Part shown: positions 1-7,803 of the stretch, piece by piece | Position numbering within the stretch: the first letter of the stretch is position 1 | How the letters are laid out: every line of letters starts with the position of its first letter | NCBI GenBank assembly: GCA_013044085.1 | Contig: JABEVI010000195.1 | Location: 1 to 8,071, forward strand | From: Steroidobacteraceae bacterium | GTDB taxonomy: Bacteria > Pseudomonadota > Gammaproteobacteria > Steroidobacterales > Steroidobacteraceae | Reading direction: 5' to 3' | DNA: 8,071 nucleotides | Notes under the pieces: model-generated | Database searches by the model: none | Told to the model about the DNA's origin: nothing | Seen by the model: only the letters and a program-made list of their open reading frames with translations | Translations under genes and position numbers: made by a program

Positions 1-1
1 C

Positions 2-33
2 GGCCTGAAAGTGACGATTGCGGCCGATACCTG
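2..33 (+). CDS. Possible 3' end of a plus-strand gene converging on gpmA (unidentified)
   Basis: Reading from position 2, ten sense codons (GLKVTIAADT) run to a TGA at 31-33. The codons look like coding sequence of a GC-rich genome, but ten residues are too few to name a family. If real, the gene enters from the left edge and ends 10 nt before the gpmA stop codon, so the two would converge tail to tail with no room for a separate terminator between them. The tail could equally be a chance open stretch. No function is proposed. Confidence 0.3.
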
Positions 34-43
34 AGCGTATGGG

Positions 44-793
44 CTATTTCTTCTCGCCCTGGCGGCGCACCGACTCCTGTGCGGCGGCGATCGCCGCCGG
101 GTCGCCGAGAAAACGCCGCCCCGCCGACTGCAGCTTCGGGCCGAACTCGTAGAGCATCGGCACGCCGGTCGGGATGTTGAACTCGATGATTTCGCCTTCC
201 GACATCCCGTCCAGCATCTTCACGAGCGCGCGCAGAGAGTTGCCGTGCGCGACGACCAACACGTTCTGGCCGGCCTCGAGCCGCGGTGCGATCCGCTGGT
301 GCCAATCGGGCAGCACCCGCGCGAGGGTGTCCCGCAAGGACTCGGCGGCCGGCAATTCGGCCGCCGGCACGCCGGCGTAGCGCGCATCGAAGCGCGGATG
401 CCGCGGATCGTCGGCGGCCAGCGCCGGCGGCGGAATGTCGTAGCTGCGCCGCCAGATCTTGACCTGGCCTTCACCGTGCTTCGCAGCCGTTTCGGCCTTG
501 TCGAGGCCCTGCAGCGCGCCGTAGTGGCGCTCGTTCAGGCGCCAGCTGCGCTCGACCGGCATCCACATCCGGTCCATGGTGTCCAGAGCGATCCACAGCG
601 TGCGGATCGCGCGCTTCAGCACCGAGGTGAGCGCGACATGCGGTTCTAGGCGCTCGGCGAGCAGTTCGCGGCCGACTTGAACGGCCTCGGCGCGGCCCTG
701 TTCACTCAGATCGATGTCGACCCAGCCCGTAAAGCGGTTCTCGAGGTTCCACAGGCTCTGTCCGTGACGGACCAAGATCAATTTTCCCGGCAT
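44..793 (-). CDS. gpmA: 2,3-bisphosphoglycerate-dependent phosphoglycerate mutase (dPGM)
   Basis: The product is a cytoplasmic glycolytic/gluconeogenic enzyme that interconverts 3-phosphoglycerate and 2-phosphoglycerate through a phosphohistidine intermediate primed by 2,3-bisphosphoglycerate. The 249-residue protein has the family motif LVRHGQS with the catalytic H10, then FTGWVDIDLSEQG, then the TSVLKRAIRTLW segment, then NERHYGALQG with the acid/base candidate E88, and the second active-site histidine H183 in AHGNSLRALVK. These spacings and the length (E. coli GpmA is 250 residues) identify cofactor-dependent GpmA, not GpmI. The ATG at 793 is chosen because it puts LVRHG a few residues from the N-terminus and follows a purine-rich ribosome binding site. 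A TTG at 814, overlapping the upstream gene's stop, would add seven poorly justified residues. It is probably the last gene of the minus-strand transcription unit, 17 nt after the glutamate dehydrogenase. All key residues are present and nothing suggests decay. Confidence 0.97.
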   Translation of the reverse strand: MPGKLILVRHGQSLWNLENRFTGWVDIDLSEQGRAEAVQVGRELLAERLEPHVALTSVLKRAIRTLWIALDTMDRMWMPVERSWRLNERHYGALQGLDKAETAAKHGEGQVKIWRRSYDIPPPALAADDPRHPRFDARYAGVPAAELPAAESLRDTLARVLPDWHQRIAPRLEAGQNVLVVAHGNSLRALVKMLDGMSEGEIIEFNIPTGVPMLYEFGPKLQSAGRRFLGDPAAIAAAQESVRRQGEKK

Positions 794-802
794 GATGAAG
801 GT

Positions 803-810
803 CTTCCTTT
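803..810 (-). promoter_or_regulatory. Ribosome binding site of gpmA
   Basis: On the minus strand the 17-nt gap after the glutamate dehydrogenase stop carries AAAGGAAG, ending 9 nt before the ATG at 793. It supports the ATG over the TTG at 814, because this site lies downstream of the TTG. Confidence 0.6.
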
Positions 811-3800
811 TCAATCGCCCGCGAGCCGACGCACCGACTGCAGCGCGACCGACAAGGTTGCGAAGTCGGCGCCGGCGCCCGAGCGCAAGTCGGCGATTAA
901 ACCATCGAGGTGGCCCACTTCGGATCGGCGACCGGCGATCCAGGCATCGACGCGCGTGCCCGCCGATCCCTTCGAGCAGGCGAGCGCCGCGCTGGTGATC
1001 TTGCGTTGCAGGGCGTACAAGTTGTCACGCAGCGTGCGTCGTGCGATCGCGTGCCAGTGCCCGTCCATGCTCAGCGCCTCGATTTGTTCGTTGATCCAAG
1101 ACAAGCCGATGCGCTCTCCGAGGGCGAAGTAGGTCTGTGCCGCGAAGCCGATGGGTACGCGGCTTCTCAATGATACCTCGACGAGGTCGAGCCCGCCGTG
1201 CAGGCCGTCGAGCGCCGCGATCCGGGTCGCCAGGGCGTCCGGCACCCGTTCGCCCGTCAGACGCATCCTGAGCGATTCGTAGCGTGCGCGTTCGCCGGCG
1301 CCGAGTACCGCGTGTAGATCGCGCACCAGTTCGGCGATGCCGGCCGAGTAGCGGCTGACGCCGCGTTCGATGTCGAGGTCGGTGCGCCGGTTCTCGAGCA
1401 GCCAGTAGCTCATGTGGCGCAGCACCCGGGTCGTGCGCTCGAAGGCGTCGTACTGGACCGACGCGGCGACCCGGTTGTCGAGAGATTCGATCTGGTCCCA
1501 AACCTCCCGCGCCCGGAATACCTCGCGCGCGATCGTGTAGGCGCGGGCGACGGCGGCGGCCGGCGCACCGGTGTCCTCGACGGCGCGCACCGGAAACACC
1601 GGGCCCATGCGGTTGATCAGGCCGTTGGTAACCGCGGTCGCGATGATTTCGCGCCGCAGGCGGTGGCGTTTGATGCGCGTTGCGAACCGTGAACGCACGG
1701 GAGCCGGGAAGTAACGCAGCAGTTCGTCGGCGAGATAAGCGTCCTCCGGCACGTCCGAGTCGATCAGTGCCTTGTCGAGCCAGATCTTGCCGTAGCTCAG
1801 TGCGATGGCGATTTCAGGCCGGGTCAGGCCCTCGCCGCTCTTGCGCCGCTCGGCGATCTGTTCCTCGCTTGGCAAAGACTCGAGTGCGCGGTTCAGACCC
1901 AGGGATCGTTCCAAGGCGCGCAACAGGAACGCGCTTTCGCTCAGCCGTTCGCGGGCCTGGTGCTCGAGCACGCTGATCGCCTGGCTCTGCAGATAATTAT
2001 TGCGCAGTACCAGGGCGGCGACCTCGTCGGTCATGCGTGCGAGCAGCCGGTTGCGCGCCGGCCGGGTCAGCTCGCGGGCGTGAACCGCGCCGTTCAACAA
2101 AATTTTCAGATTGACCTCGACGTCCGAACAGTTCACCCCGGCCGAATTGTCGATGAAGTCGGTGTTCAGACGGCCGCCGCGCCGCGCGTACTCGATACGT
2201 GCGGCCTGCGAGAAGCCCAGGTTGCCGCCTTCACCGACGACCTTGCACCGCAAGTCGCGCGCATCGATGCGCACGGCATCGTTGCTGCGATCGCCGACGT
2301 CGCCCTGGCTCTCGTGACCCGCCTTCACGTAGGTGCCGATGCCGCCGTTCCAGAGCAGGTCGACCGGCAGCTTGAGGATCGCCTTGATCGCCTCGTTTGG
2401 CGTCGCCTGCGCCGGCAGACCGAGCAACAACTGCGCCTCGCGCGACAGCGTCAGGCTCTTCGCCGAGCGCGGGTGTATACCGCCGCCCTTCGAGATCGCC
2501 TCGCGTGCATAGTCGTCCCAGCTCGAACGCGGCAGCTTGAACAAGCGGGCGCGCTCACGGAAGGAGCGTGCCGCGTCCGGCGAGGGGTCGATGAAAATGT
2601 GTTGGTGGTTGAACGCCGCGACCAGGCGGATGTGCGGCGATTGCAGCATGCCGTTGCCGAAGACATCGCCCGCCATGTCGCCGATGCCGGCGACGGTGAA
2701 TTCACGCAGCTGGATGTCGACGCCAATCTCGCGAAAATGGCGTTTGACGCATTCCCAGGCGCCGCGCGCGGTGATCGCCATTTTCTTGTGATCGTAGCCG
2801 ACCGAGCCGCCGGATGCGAACGCATCCCCCAGCCAGAAGCCGTACTCCTCGGAGATGCCGTTCGCGATGTCCGAGAAGGTCGCGGTGCCCTTGTCGGCGG
2901 CGACGACCAAATACGGATCGTCCGCGTCGTGCCGCACGAGCATCGGCGGCGCCACGATCCGGTCCTCGACGATGTTGTCGGTGAGGTCGAGCAAACCGCG
3001 GATCAGTGTCCGGTAGCAGGCGATCACCTCGGCGGCCTGCGCGTCGCGGCCGGTGTCCGGCAGCCGCTTGGCGACGAATCCGCCCTTTGCGCCCACCGGC
3101 ACGATCATCGTGTTTTTGACGTTCTGCGCCTTCATCAGGCCCAGCACCTCGGTGCGGAAATCCTCCAGGCGGTCCGACCAGCGGATGCCGCCGCGGGCCA
3201 CGCGGCCCATGCGCAGGTGAATGCCCTCCATGCGCGGCGAGAACACGAAGATCTCGCACAAGGGTTTCGGCAGCGGCAATTCACGCAGCCGCTGACTCTC
3301 GACCTTGAAGGAAAGGTAATCCTTGAAATTGCCGGCCGCGTCGCGTTGATAGGCGTTGGTCCGCACGGTTGCCGCGATCGCATCCCAAAGTGCGCGCAGG
3401 ATCCGATCCTCGTCCGAGCGGCGCACCTCCTCGAGCGCGGCGCCGAGGGCGCCCGTCAGGCGCTTCTCGGCGGCGTGGCGCGCCGTCGCCGTGATGGCGG
3501 TATCGAAGCGCGCGACGAACAGGTCCGCGAGCAGGCGTGCCGCCCGGGCGTTCTGGGTGAGCACCTGGGCGACGTAGCCGGGACTGTACGGCAGTCCCGT
3601 CTGCAGCAGATAGCGGCAGTACGCGCGCATCGCGTTGAGGATGCGCCAGGGCACGCCGGCGTGCAGGGTTAGCCGGTTCAGGCCGTCGTTGTCCATCCGC
3701 GCGGACCAGACCGCGGCGAAAGTGTTCTTCAGTTCGGTGGCGCGCGACTCGAAACGCGCCTGCGCCGCCGCCGGGATCTCGAGTTCCAGATCCTGGATCC

Positions 3801-5634
3801 AGCCGTGGCGGCCCTGTGCGTAGTCGAGTTGGTACGGCCGTTCGGCGATCACCCGAAGGCCCATGTTCTCGAGCATGGGCAGAAGATCCGAGATCGGAAT
3901 CGCGTCCTGGCTGCGGTATATCTTCAGGAAAACCCGCTCGCGGCGGCGAGGGTCGGCACGGTAGGTCTCCAGTTGCAGCTTCGCGGGGTCCTGTTCGAGC
4001 GCCTCGAGGAAGGAGACGTCCGTGGCGGCCGCCTCCGCGCCGAAATCCTCGGTGTACGCGGCCGGAAATGCCGGGGCATATTTCTCGAACAACTCGAGTG
4101 CGTGGGTCTCGTCGAGGCGCAACAGCAGTGCCGCCTTGAAGCCGTCCGACCAGGAACGCACGGCCGCCTCGATGTCCCGCTCGAGTGCGCCGAGGTGCAG
4201 GCGCTGGCTCTCGCTTGGCTGGGTGCGTGCGACCACGTGCACTCGCGCGAGGTTCGACTGCGTGATCGCGACCTGCGATTCGAGATGAAAGGTTTCGAAT
4301 GCCTCGCGCAGGACCTGCTCGATGCGCTGGCGCACCGGGGCGTTGTATTTCTCCCGCGGCACGAACACCAGGCAGGAATAGAAGCGCCGGAACGGATCCC
4401 GGCGCAGCAGCAGACGCACCCGCGGTCTCTCCTGCAGACCGAATATGCCGGCGGCGATGCGCGCAAGGTCCGTGACGTTCGCCTGGAACAACTCGTCGCG
4501 GGGAAAGGACTCGAGGATGTGCTGCAGGGCTTTGCCGTCATGGCTGTCAGGCGCAAAGGCGAAATGCGCCACGACCCGCTCGACCTTGTGCCGCACGAGA
4601 GGGATCTCACGCGGATTGGTGTTGTACGCGCTCGAGGTCCAGAGCCCGAGGAAACGCCGCTCGCCGATCAGGCGCCCGGCCGGGTCGAAGCGCTTGATGC
4701 CGACATAGTCGAGGAAGCCGGGCCGGTGGACCGTCGATTGCGTGTTCGATTTCGTCACGAGGGCGAGATTGCGCCGCCGGCTCTCGCGGCGGATGTCGCC
4801 CGGCAGCGCGCGTGCGCCGCGCGCGCCGTGCCGGTGGCCGGGCCGCAGGATTCCGAGCCCGGTCGCTTCGAGCGGCACGAGCGTCTCCTGCCCGGCCCGA
4901 CCCTTGAGCCGATATTCGCGGAAGCCGAGGAACGTGAAGTGCCGGTCGGCCATCCACTCGAGCAGCGCGCGTGTCTCCTCGGCATCGCGTTCCTCGCCGC
5001 GCGAGGGGGCGTTCTGCAGTTCGTGGGCGATCTCGCGCGCCGTCGCCTCCATCTTGTGCCAGTCGGCGTACGCGACCCGCACATCGTCGAGGTTGTGCTC
5101 GATCTCGCGGGCGAGCGCCTCGAGCGTCGCCGCATCGACGATGCGGTCGATCTCGACGTGTTGAAAGGATTCGAGGCGCGCGGCACGGCCGCTGCCGGGC
5201 TCGGTGCGCGCCTGCAGAGCCCGCAGGGCGCCGCGTGCGTCGCGGGAAACCGCGAAGATCGGATGCGCGAGGAAATGCGTCGTCAGGCCGCGCCGCTGGA
5301 ACGCGAGACCGATGGAGTCGACCAGGAACGGCATGTCCTCGCCGACCATCTCCACCACCGTGTGCGGCGAGGCATAGCCGTGTTCACGGGCGTTTGGATT
5401 GAAGACACGCAGCGCGCGCCGTCCGCGGGCCCGGGATCCGGCGAATCGCAGCTGTGACAGCGCCGCCGCGGCGAGCTCGGCCGGCGCGCGGCCGGCCAGA
5501 TCCTCCGGGTCGACGTTCGCATAGTAGGCCCGCAGATATGCCCCGGCGCTCACGGCGGCGATCGGGCTGCGTCTTCCCGCGGCACAGATCGCCTGCAGCA
5601 ATTTTTCACGAGGTTCGGATGGACTTTGGGACAT
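811..5634 (-). CDS. gdhB: NAD-specific glutamate dehydrogenase, large 180-kDa class
   Basis: The enzyme catalyses oxidative deamination of L-glutamate to 2-oxoglutarate and ammonia with NAD+, mainly a catabolic role in the cytoplasm. At 1607 residues it matches the GDH-180 class known from Pseudomonas aeruginosa and Streptomyces (about 1600 to 1650 residues). The N-terminal ACT-like regulatory part includes EDMPFLVDS around residue 101 and VHRPGFLDYVGIKRFD at 302-317. The catalytic core holds PVGAKGGFV at 846-854 (K850 resembles the substrate-binding lysine region of smaller GDHs), GDMAGDVFGNGM at 985-996, the nearby FNHQHIFIDPSPD, NGGIGTYVKA at 1096-1105, VVGEGGN at 1132-1138 (glycine-rich, probably nucleotide binding) and DFIDNSAGVNCSD at 1159-1171. 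About 400 further residues form the family's helical C-terminal part. The start is fixed by a strong ribosome binding site 7 nt upstream. It lies 32 nt after the E2 gene and 17 nt before gpmA. In P. aeruginosa this class is activated by arginine; whether that applies here is unknown. The frame is intact with no truncation. Confidence 0.97.
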   Translation of the reverse strand: MSQSPSEPREKLLQAICAAGRRSPIAAVSAGAYLRAYYANVDPEDLAGRAPAELAAAALSQLRFAGSRARGRRALRVFNPNAREHGYASPHTVVEMVGEDMPFLVDSIGLAFQRRGLTTHFLAHPIFAVSRDARGALRALQARTEPGSGRAARLESFQHVEIDRIVDAATLEALAREIEHNLDDVRVAYADWHKMEATAREIAHELQNAPSRGEERDAEETRALLEWMADRHFTFLGFREYRLKGRAGQETLVPLEATGLGILRPGHRHGARGARALPGDIRRESRRRNLALVTKSNTQSTVHRPGFLDYVGIKRFDPAGRLIGERRFLGLWTSSAYNTNPREIPLVRHKVERVVAHFAFAPDSHDGKALQHILESFPRDELFQANVTDLARIAAGIFGLQERPRVRLLLRRDPFRRFYSCLVFVPREKYNAPVRQRIEQVLREAFETFHLESQVAITQSNLARVHVVARTQPSESQRLHLGALERDIEAAVRSWSDGFKAALLLRLDETHALELFEKYAPAFPAAYTEDFGAEAAATDVSFLEALEQDPAKLQLETYRADPRRRERVFLKIYRSQDAIPISDLLPMLENMGLRVIAERPYQLDYAQGRHGWIQDLELEIPAAAQARFESRATELKNTFAAVWSARMDNDGLNRLTLHAGVPWRILNAMRAYCRYLLQTGLPYSPGYVAQVLTQNARAARLLADLFVARFDTAITATARHAAEKRLTGALGAALEEVRRSDEDRILRALWDAIAATVRTNAYQRDAAGNFKDYLSFKVESQRLRELPLPKPLCEIFVFSPRMEGIHLRMGRVARGGIRWSDRLEDFRTEVLGLMKAQNVKNTMIVPVGAKGGFVAKRLPDTGRDAQAAEVIACYRTLIRGLLDLTDNIVEDRIVAPPMLVRHDADDPYLVVAADKGTATFSDIANGISEEYGFWLGDAFASGGSVGYDHKKMAITARGAWECVKRHFREIGVDIQLREFTVAGIGDMAGDVFGNGMLQSPHIRLVAAFNHQHIFIDPSPDAARSFRERARLFKLPRSSWDDYAREAISKGGGIHPRSAKSLTLSREAQLLLGLPAQATPNEAIKAILKLPVDLLWNGGIGTYVKAGHESQGDVGDRSNDAVRIDARDLRCKVVGEGGNLGFSQAARIEYARRGGRLNTDFIDNSAGVNCSDVEVNLKILLNGAVHARELTRPARNRLLARMTDEVAALVLRNNYLQSQAISVLEHQARERLSESAFLLRALERSLGLNRALESLPSEEQIAERRKSGEGLTRPEIAIALSYGKIWLDKALIDSDVPEDAYLADELLRYFPAPVRSRFATRIKRHRLRREIIATAVTNGLINRMGPVFPVRAVEDTGAPAAAVARAYTIAREVFRAREVWDQIESLDNRVAASVQYDAFERTTRVLRHMSYWLLENRRTDLDIERGVSRYSAGIAELVRDLHAVLGAGERARYESLRMRLTGERVPDALATRIAALDGLHGGLDLVEVSLRSRVPIGFAAQTYFALGERIGLSWINEQIEALSMDGHWHAIARRTLRDNLYALQRKITSAALACSKGSAGTRVDAWIAGRRSEVGHLDGLIADLRSGAGADFATLSVALQSVRRLAGD

Positions 5635-5640
5635 TGCCGA

Positions 5641-5649
5641 TCTCCTCCC
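5641..5649 (-). promoter_or_regulatory. Strong ribosome binding site of the glutamate dehydrogenase gene
   Basis: The minus strand reads GGGAGGAGA; its GGAGGAG core ends 7 nt before the ATG at 5634, close to a full anti-16S match. It fixes the start of the 1607-residue protein. The remainder of the 32-nt intergenic gap (5635-5666) is too short to show a recognisable promoter or terminator. Confidence 0.8.
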
Positions 5650-5666
5650 GGTTGGTGGTCCCGGTT

Positions 5667-6812
5667 CTATTCAGGCTTTTGCAGGTCGGCGATCGCCGCC
5701 GCCAGGAAGCGGCAGGCTTCGCCGCCGGTCACGCAACGGTGATCGAAACTCAAGGAAAGGGGCAGACGGCGCCGCGCGACGATGGCATCGTCGAGGACGA
5801 CCGCTTCGCGGCGCAACCGGCCGACACCGAGAATCGCGACCGCCGGAGGCACCACCTGGGGGGTCGCGTAGCGGCCGGCCAGGCTGCCGAAATTCGACAG
5901 CATCAGCGTAAAGCCGCGCAGGTCCTGCGGCGTGAGTCGGCGTGCCCGGGCGGCCTGCTTGCTTGCATCCAGCGCCGCCGCCAGTTGCTGCGGCGACTTG
6001 CCGGCGACGTCGCGGATGACCGGCACGACCAAGCCATCCGGCGTGTCGACGGCGACCGCCAGATCGATGTGCGCGTGCAAGGCCCGCGAGTCTTCGTCGG
6101 CGTCGAACCACGCGTTCAGGCCGGGTTCGGCCTGCGCGCCGCGCACCATCGCGCGCACCAGCCGCGGCATGTAGTTGCCGGGTTCTTGCCAGTCCTCGAC
6201 ATCGGCGTCATCGCAGACGGTGCTGAGGGCGATCTGGTCGCGGGCGGTCGTCATCGTTTGGTGCATCGTGCGGCGCGCACCGCGCAAGGGCTGACGCACC
6301 GGCGGCGCGGCTTGCGCCGCCACGGCCGCCGCCGGCTTCGTTGTGCGCATCGCGCCGAGCACGTCCTCGATCGTGATCAGCCCGCCGCGGCCGCTGCCGG
6401 CGAGCGTGCGCAAGTCGATGGACAGGCGTTTGGCGAGCGCCCGTGCGGCCGGCGCCGCCGCCGCGCGCGCCGACGGGGCCGCTGGGGCCGCTGGGGCGCG
6501 GCGCGCCTCGTGCGTGTCCCTCGGCGACGGCTCGAGGAGTTCCTCGCCGCCGGTCGCGGGCATCGTGCCGACCAGCGTGCCGGCGTCGAAATCGATCAGG
6601 GGGGCGCCGGTCGCGATGACGTCGCCTGGCGCGCCATGCAGCGCCGTGACCGTGCCGGCGAAGGGCGCCGGAACATCGACCACCGCTTTTGCCGTTTCCA
6701 GCGCGACCATCGGTTGGTCCACCGAGACGCGATCACCGACCTGCACGCGCCACTCGATGATCTCGGCCTCCGCGAGGCCTTCGCCCAGGTCCGGAAGATG
6801 GAATGTCGTCAT
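5667..6812 (-). CDS. pdhC: Dihydrolipoamide acyltransferase (E2) of a 2-oxoacid dehydrogenase complex
   Basis: This is the core acyltransferase that moves the acyl group from lipoyl-lysine to CoA. The 381 residues fall in the usual order: one lipoyl domain (about 1-78) with the lipoylation site K42 in ETAKAVVDVP; an Ala/Pro-rich linker (about 104-121); a peripheral-subunit-binding domain (about 121-157, ARALAKRLSIDLRTLAGSGRGG); a second linker; and the catalytic domain (about 173-381) with LSNFGS at 305-310 and FDHRCVTGG at 356-364. H358 is the catalytic histidine, but the usual aspartate of HRxxDG is threonine (T362). The gene starts 12 nt after the E1 beta stop, with AAGGGGAG just before the ATG. 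It is short for an E2 because it has a single lipoyl domain and modest linkers. Substrate (pyruvate or branched-chain 2-oxoacid) cannot be decided from sequence, so the symbol is provisional and bkdB-like naming is the alternative. Confidence 0.93.
   Translation of the reverse strand: MTTFHLPDLGEGLAEAEIIEWRVQVGDRVSVDQPMVALETAKAVVDVPAPFAGTVTALHGAPGDVIATGAPLIDFDAGTLVGTMPATGGEELLEPSPRDTHEARRAPAAPAAPSARAAAAPAARALAKRLSIDLRTLAGSGRGGLITIEDVLGAMRTTKPAAAVAAQAAPPVRQPLRGARRTMHQTMTTARDQIALSTVCDDADVEDWQEPGNYMPRLVRAMVRGAQAEPGLNAWFDADEDSRALHAHIDLAVAVDTPDGLVVPVIRDVAGKSPQQLAAALDASKQAARARRLTPQDLRGFTLMLSNFGSLAGRYATPQVVPPAVAILGVGRLRREAVVLDDAIVARRRLPLSLSFDHRCVTGGEACRFLAAAIADLQKPE
6472..6498 (-). repeat. Three tandem 9-nt units encoding the Ala/Pro linker of E2
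   Basis: On the plus strand three near-identical 9-nt units follow each other: GACGGGGCC, GCTGGGGCC, GCTGGGGCG. They lie within the E2 gene and encode part of the APAAPAAPS stretch (about residues 106-114) between the lipoyl and subunit-binding domains. Such Ala/Pro linkers let the lipoyl arm swing between active sites. The unit keeps the reading frame, so copy-number change would only alter linker length. Confidence 0.55.
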
Positions 6813-6814
6813 CG

Positions 6815-6822
6815 CTCCCCTT
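6815..6822 (-). promoter_or_regulatory. Ribosome binding site of the E2 gene
   Basis: The 12-nt gap between the E1 beta stop (TAG) and the E2 ATG reads GCAAGGGGAGCG on the minus strand. Its AAGG core lies 6 nt before the ATG at 6812. The gap holds nothing else, which supports co-transcription with E1 beta. Confidence 0.7.
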
Positions 6823-6824
6823 GC

Positions 6825-7802
6825 CTAATCGGCCATCGCCATGCGGGCCGCATCGACGATGCGCGGCACGCCGGGGATGTACTGGTTCTCCAACTTGGCG
6901 AGTGGCATCACCGTGTCGTAGCCGGCGACCCGGCGGATCGGCGTCACCAGGTCGAACAAGCCGTGCTCGGCGACGATCGCCGCGACTTCGGCGCCGACCC
7001 CGACGTTGCGCGCCGCCTCGTGGACGATCACCAGACGACCGGTCTTGGCGACCGAGTCGAGGATCGTCGGCGCGTCGATCGGGCTCAAAGTCGCGAGGTC
7101 GATGACTTCGGCGTCGATCCCATCGGCGGCGAGTTCGCCGGCGGCGCGCAGTGTCTCGGCCGTCATCGCGCCCCAGGTCACGAGGCTCAGGTCGGTGCCC
7201 TCGCGCAGCACGAAGGCGCGATCCAGCGGCAGCGCGCGGCCGTCGTCGGCGACTTCCTGCCGCACCGCGCGGTACAGCCGTGTCGGCTCGAGGAACATCA
7301 CCGGGTCCGGATCGCGTATTGCCGCGAGCAGCAGTCCGTAGGCCCGCGCCGGCGAGGAGGGGCAGAGCACGCGGATGCCGGGAATGTGGCAGAGCATGCT
7401 CTCGGTGCTCTCGGAGTGGTGTTCCGGCGCGTGTATGCCGCCACCGTGCGGCATGCGCACGACCACCGGGCAGCTTAAGCGGCCGCGGGTCCGGTGGCGC
7501 ATCCGCGACATGTGATTGACGATCTGATCGAGGGCCGGGTAGACGAAGCCCATGAACTGGATCTCGGCCACCGGCCGCAGCCCCTGTGCCGCCATGCCGA
7601 CCGCCATGCCGGCGATCGCCGCCTCGGCGAGCGGCGCGTCCTGGACCCGTTCGGTGCCGAATCGTTGTTGCAGTCCGAGGGTGGCCCGGAAAACGCCGCC
7701 GTTCGCGCCGACGTCCTGGCCGAGCACCACGACCGATTCGTCGTGCTGCATCTCCCAGCCATGCGCCATTGCGATGGCCTCGGCCATGGTTATCTTCGGC
7801 AA
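6825..7802 (-). CDS. pdhB: 2-oxoacid dehydrogenase E1 component, beta subunit
   Basis: This is the beta half of the thiamine diphosphate-dependent E1 that decarboxylates a 2-oxoacid and reductively acylates the E2 lipoyl group. Counted from the TTG at 7802 it is 325 residues, the usual family length. The N-terminal PKITMAEAIAMAH matches the start of E1 beta proteins. GQDVGANGGVFRAT lies at 28-41 and DAPLAEAAIAGMAVGMA at about 55-71, with E60 at the place of the glutamate that activates the thiamine ring. GGGIHAPEHHSES at 120-132 holds the active-site histidines (H128, H129). The C-terminal transketolase-like domain includes VIDLATLSPID and ends at MAMAD. TTG 7802 is preferred over the ATG at 7787 (320 residues) because homologues carry a few residues before the ITxxEA segment and it sits 1 nt after the alpha stop. 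Neither start has a strong ribosome binding site, so translational coupling is likely. A more upstream ATG at 7901 would overlap the alpha gene and add unrelated sequence. Substrate is unresolved between pyruvate and branched-chain 2-oxoacids. Confidence 0.94.
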   Translation of the reverse strand: MPKITMAEAIAMAHGWEMQHDESVVVLGQDVGANGGVFRATLGLQQRFGTERVQDAPLAEAAIAGMAVGMAAQGLRPVAEIQFMGFVYPALDQIVNHMSRMRHRTRGRLSCPVVVRMPHGGGIHAPEHHSESTESMLCHIPGIRVLCPSSPARAYGLLLAAIRDPDPVMFLEPTRLYRAVRQEVADDGRALPLDRAFVLREGTDLSLVTWGAMTAETLRAAGELAADGIDAEVIDLATLSPIDAPTILDSVAKTGRLVIVHEAARNVGVGAEVAAIVAEHGLFDLVTPIRRVAGYDTVMPLAKLENQYIPGVPRIVDAARMAMAD

Positions 7803-7803
7803 G

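Noticed and set aside
798..809. Small inverted repeat (AAGG-AAGA-CCTT) over the gpmA ribosome binding site
   Set aside because: A 4-bp stem with a 4-nt loop is too weak to claim as a regulatory hairpin and is expected by chance.
794..814. TTG at 814 as the gpmA start
   Set aside because: It overlaps the glutamate dehydrogenase stop and lies upstream of the best ribosome binding site; the ATG at 793 gives the family's usual N-terminus and length.
1960..3672. 570-codon plus-strand open frame opposite the glutamate dehydrogenase gene
   Set aside because: Its codon position 1 faces position 3 of the real codons. In this register antisense stops correspond to TTA, CTA and TCA codons, which are rare in GC-rich genes, so long mirror frames arise for free. 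The translation is Arg/Ala-rich with no recognisable domain.
3805..5457. 550-codon plus-strand open frame opposite the N-terminal half of glutamate dehydrogenase
   Set aside because: Same antisense codon register as the frame at 1960-3672, no family motif, and the minus strand encodes a clear, full-length known protein over the same bases.
5454..7478. 674-codon plus-strand open frame opposite E2 and E1 beta
   Set aside because: Again the same mirror register relative to both real genes, and it spans the boundaries of three minus-strand genes. The product is rich in Arg, Ala, Asp and His with no domain; it is a shadow of GC-rich coding DNA.
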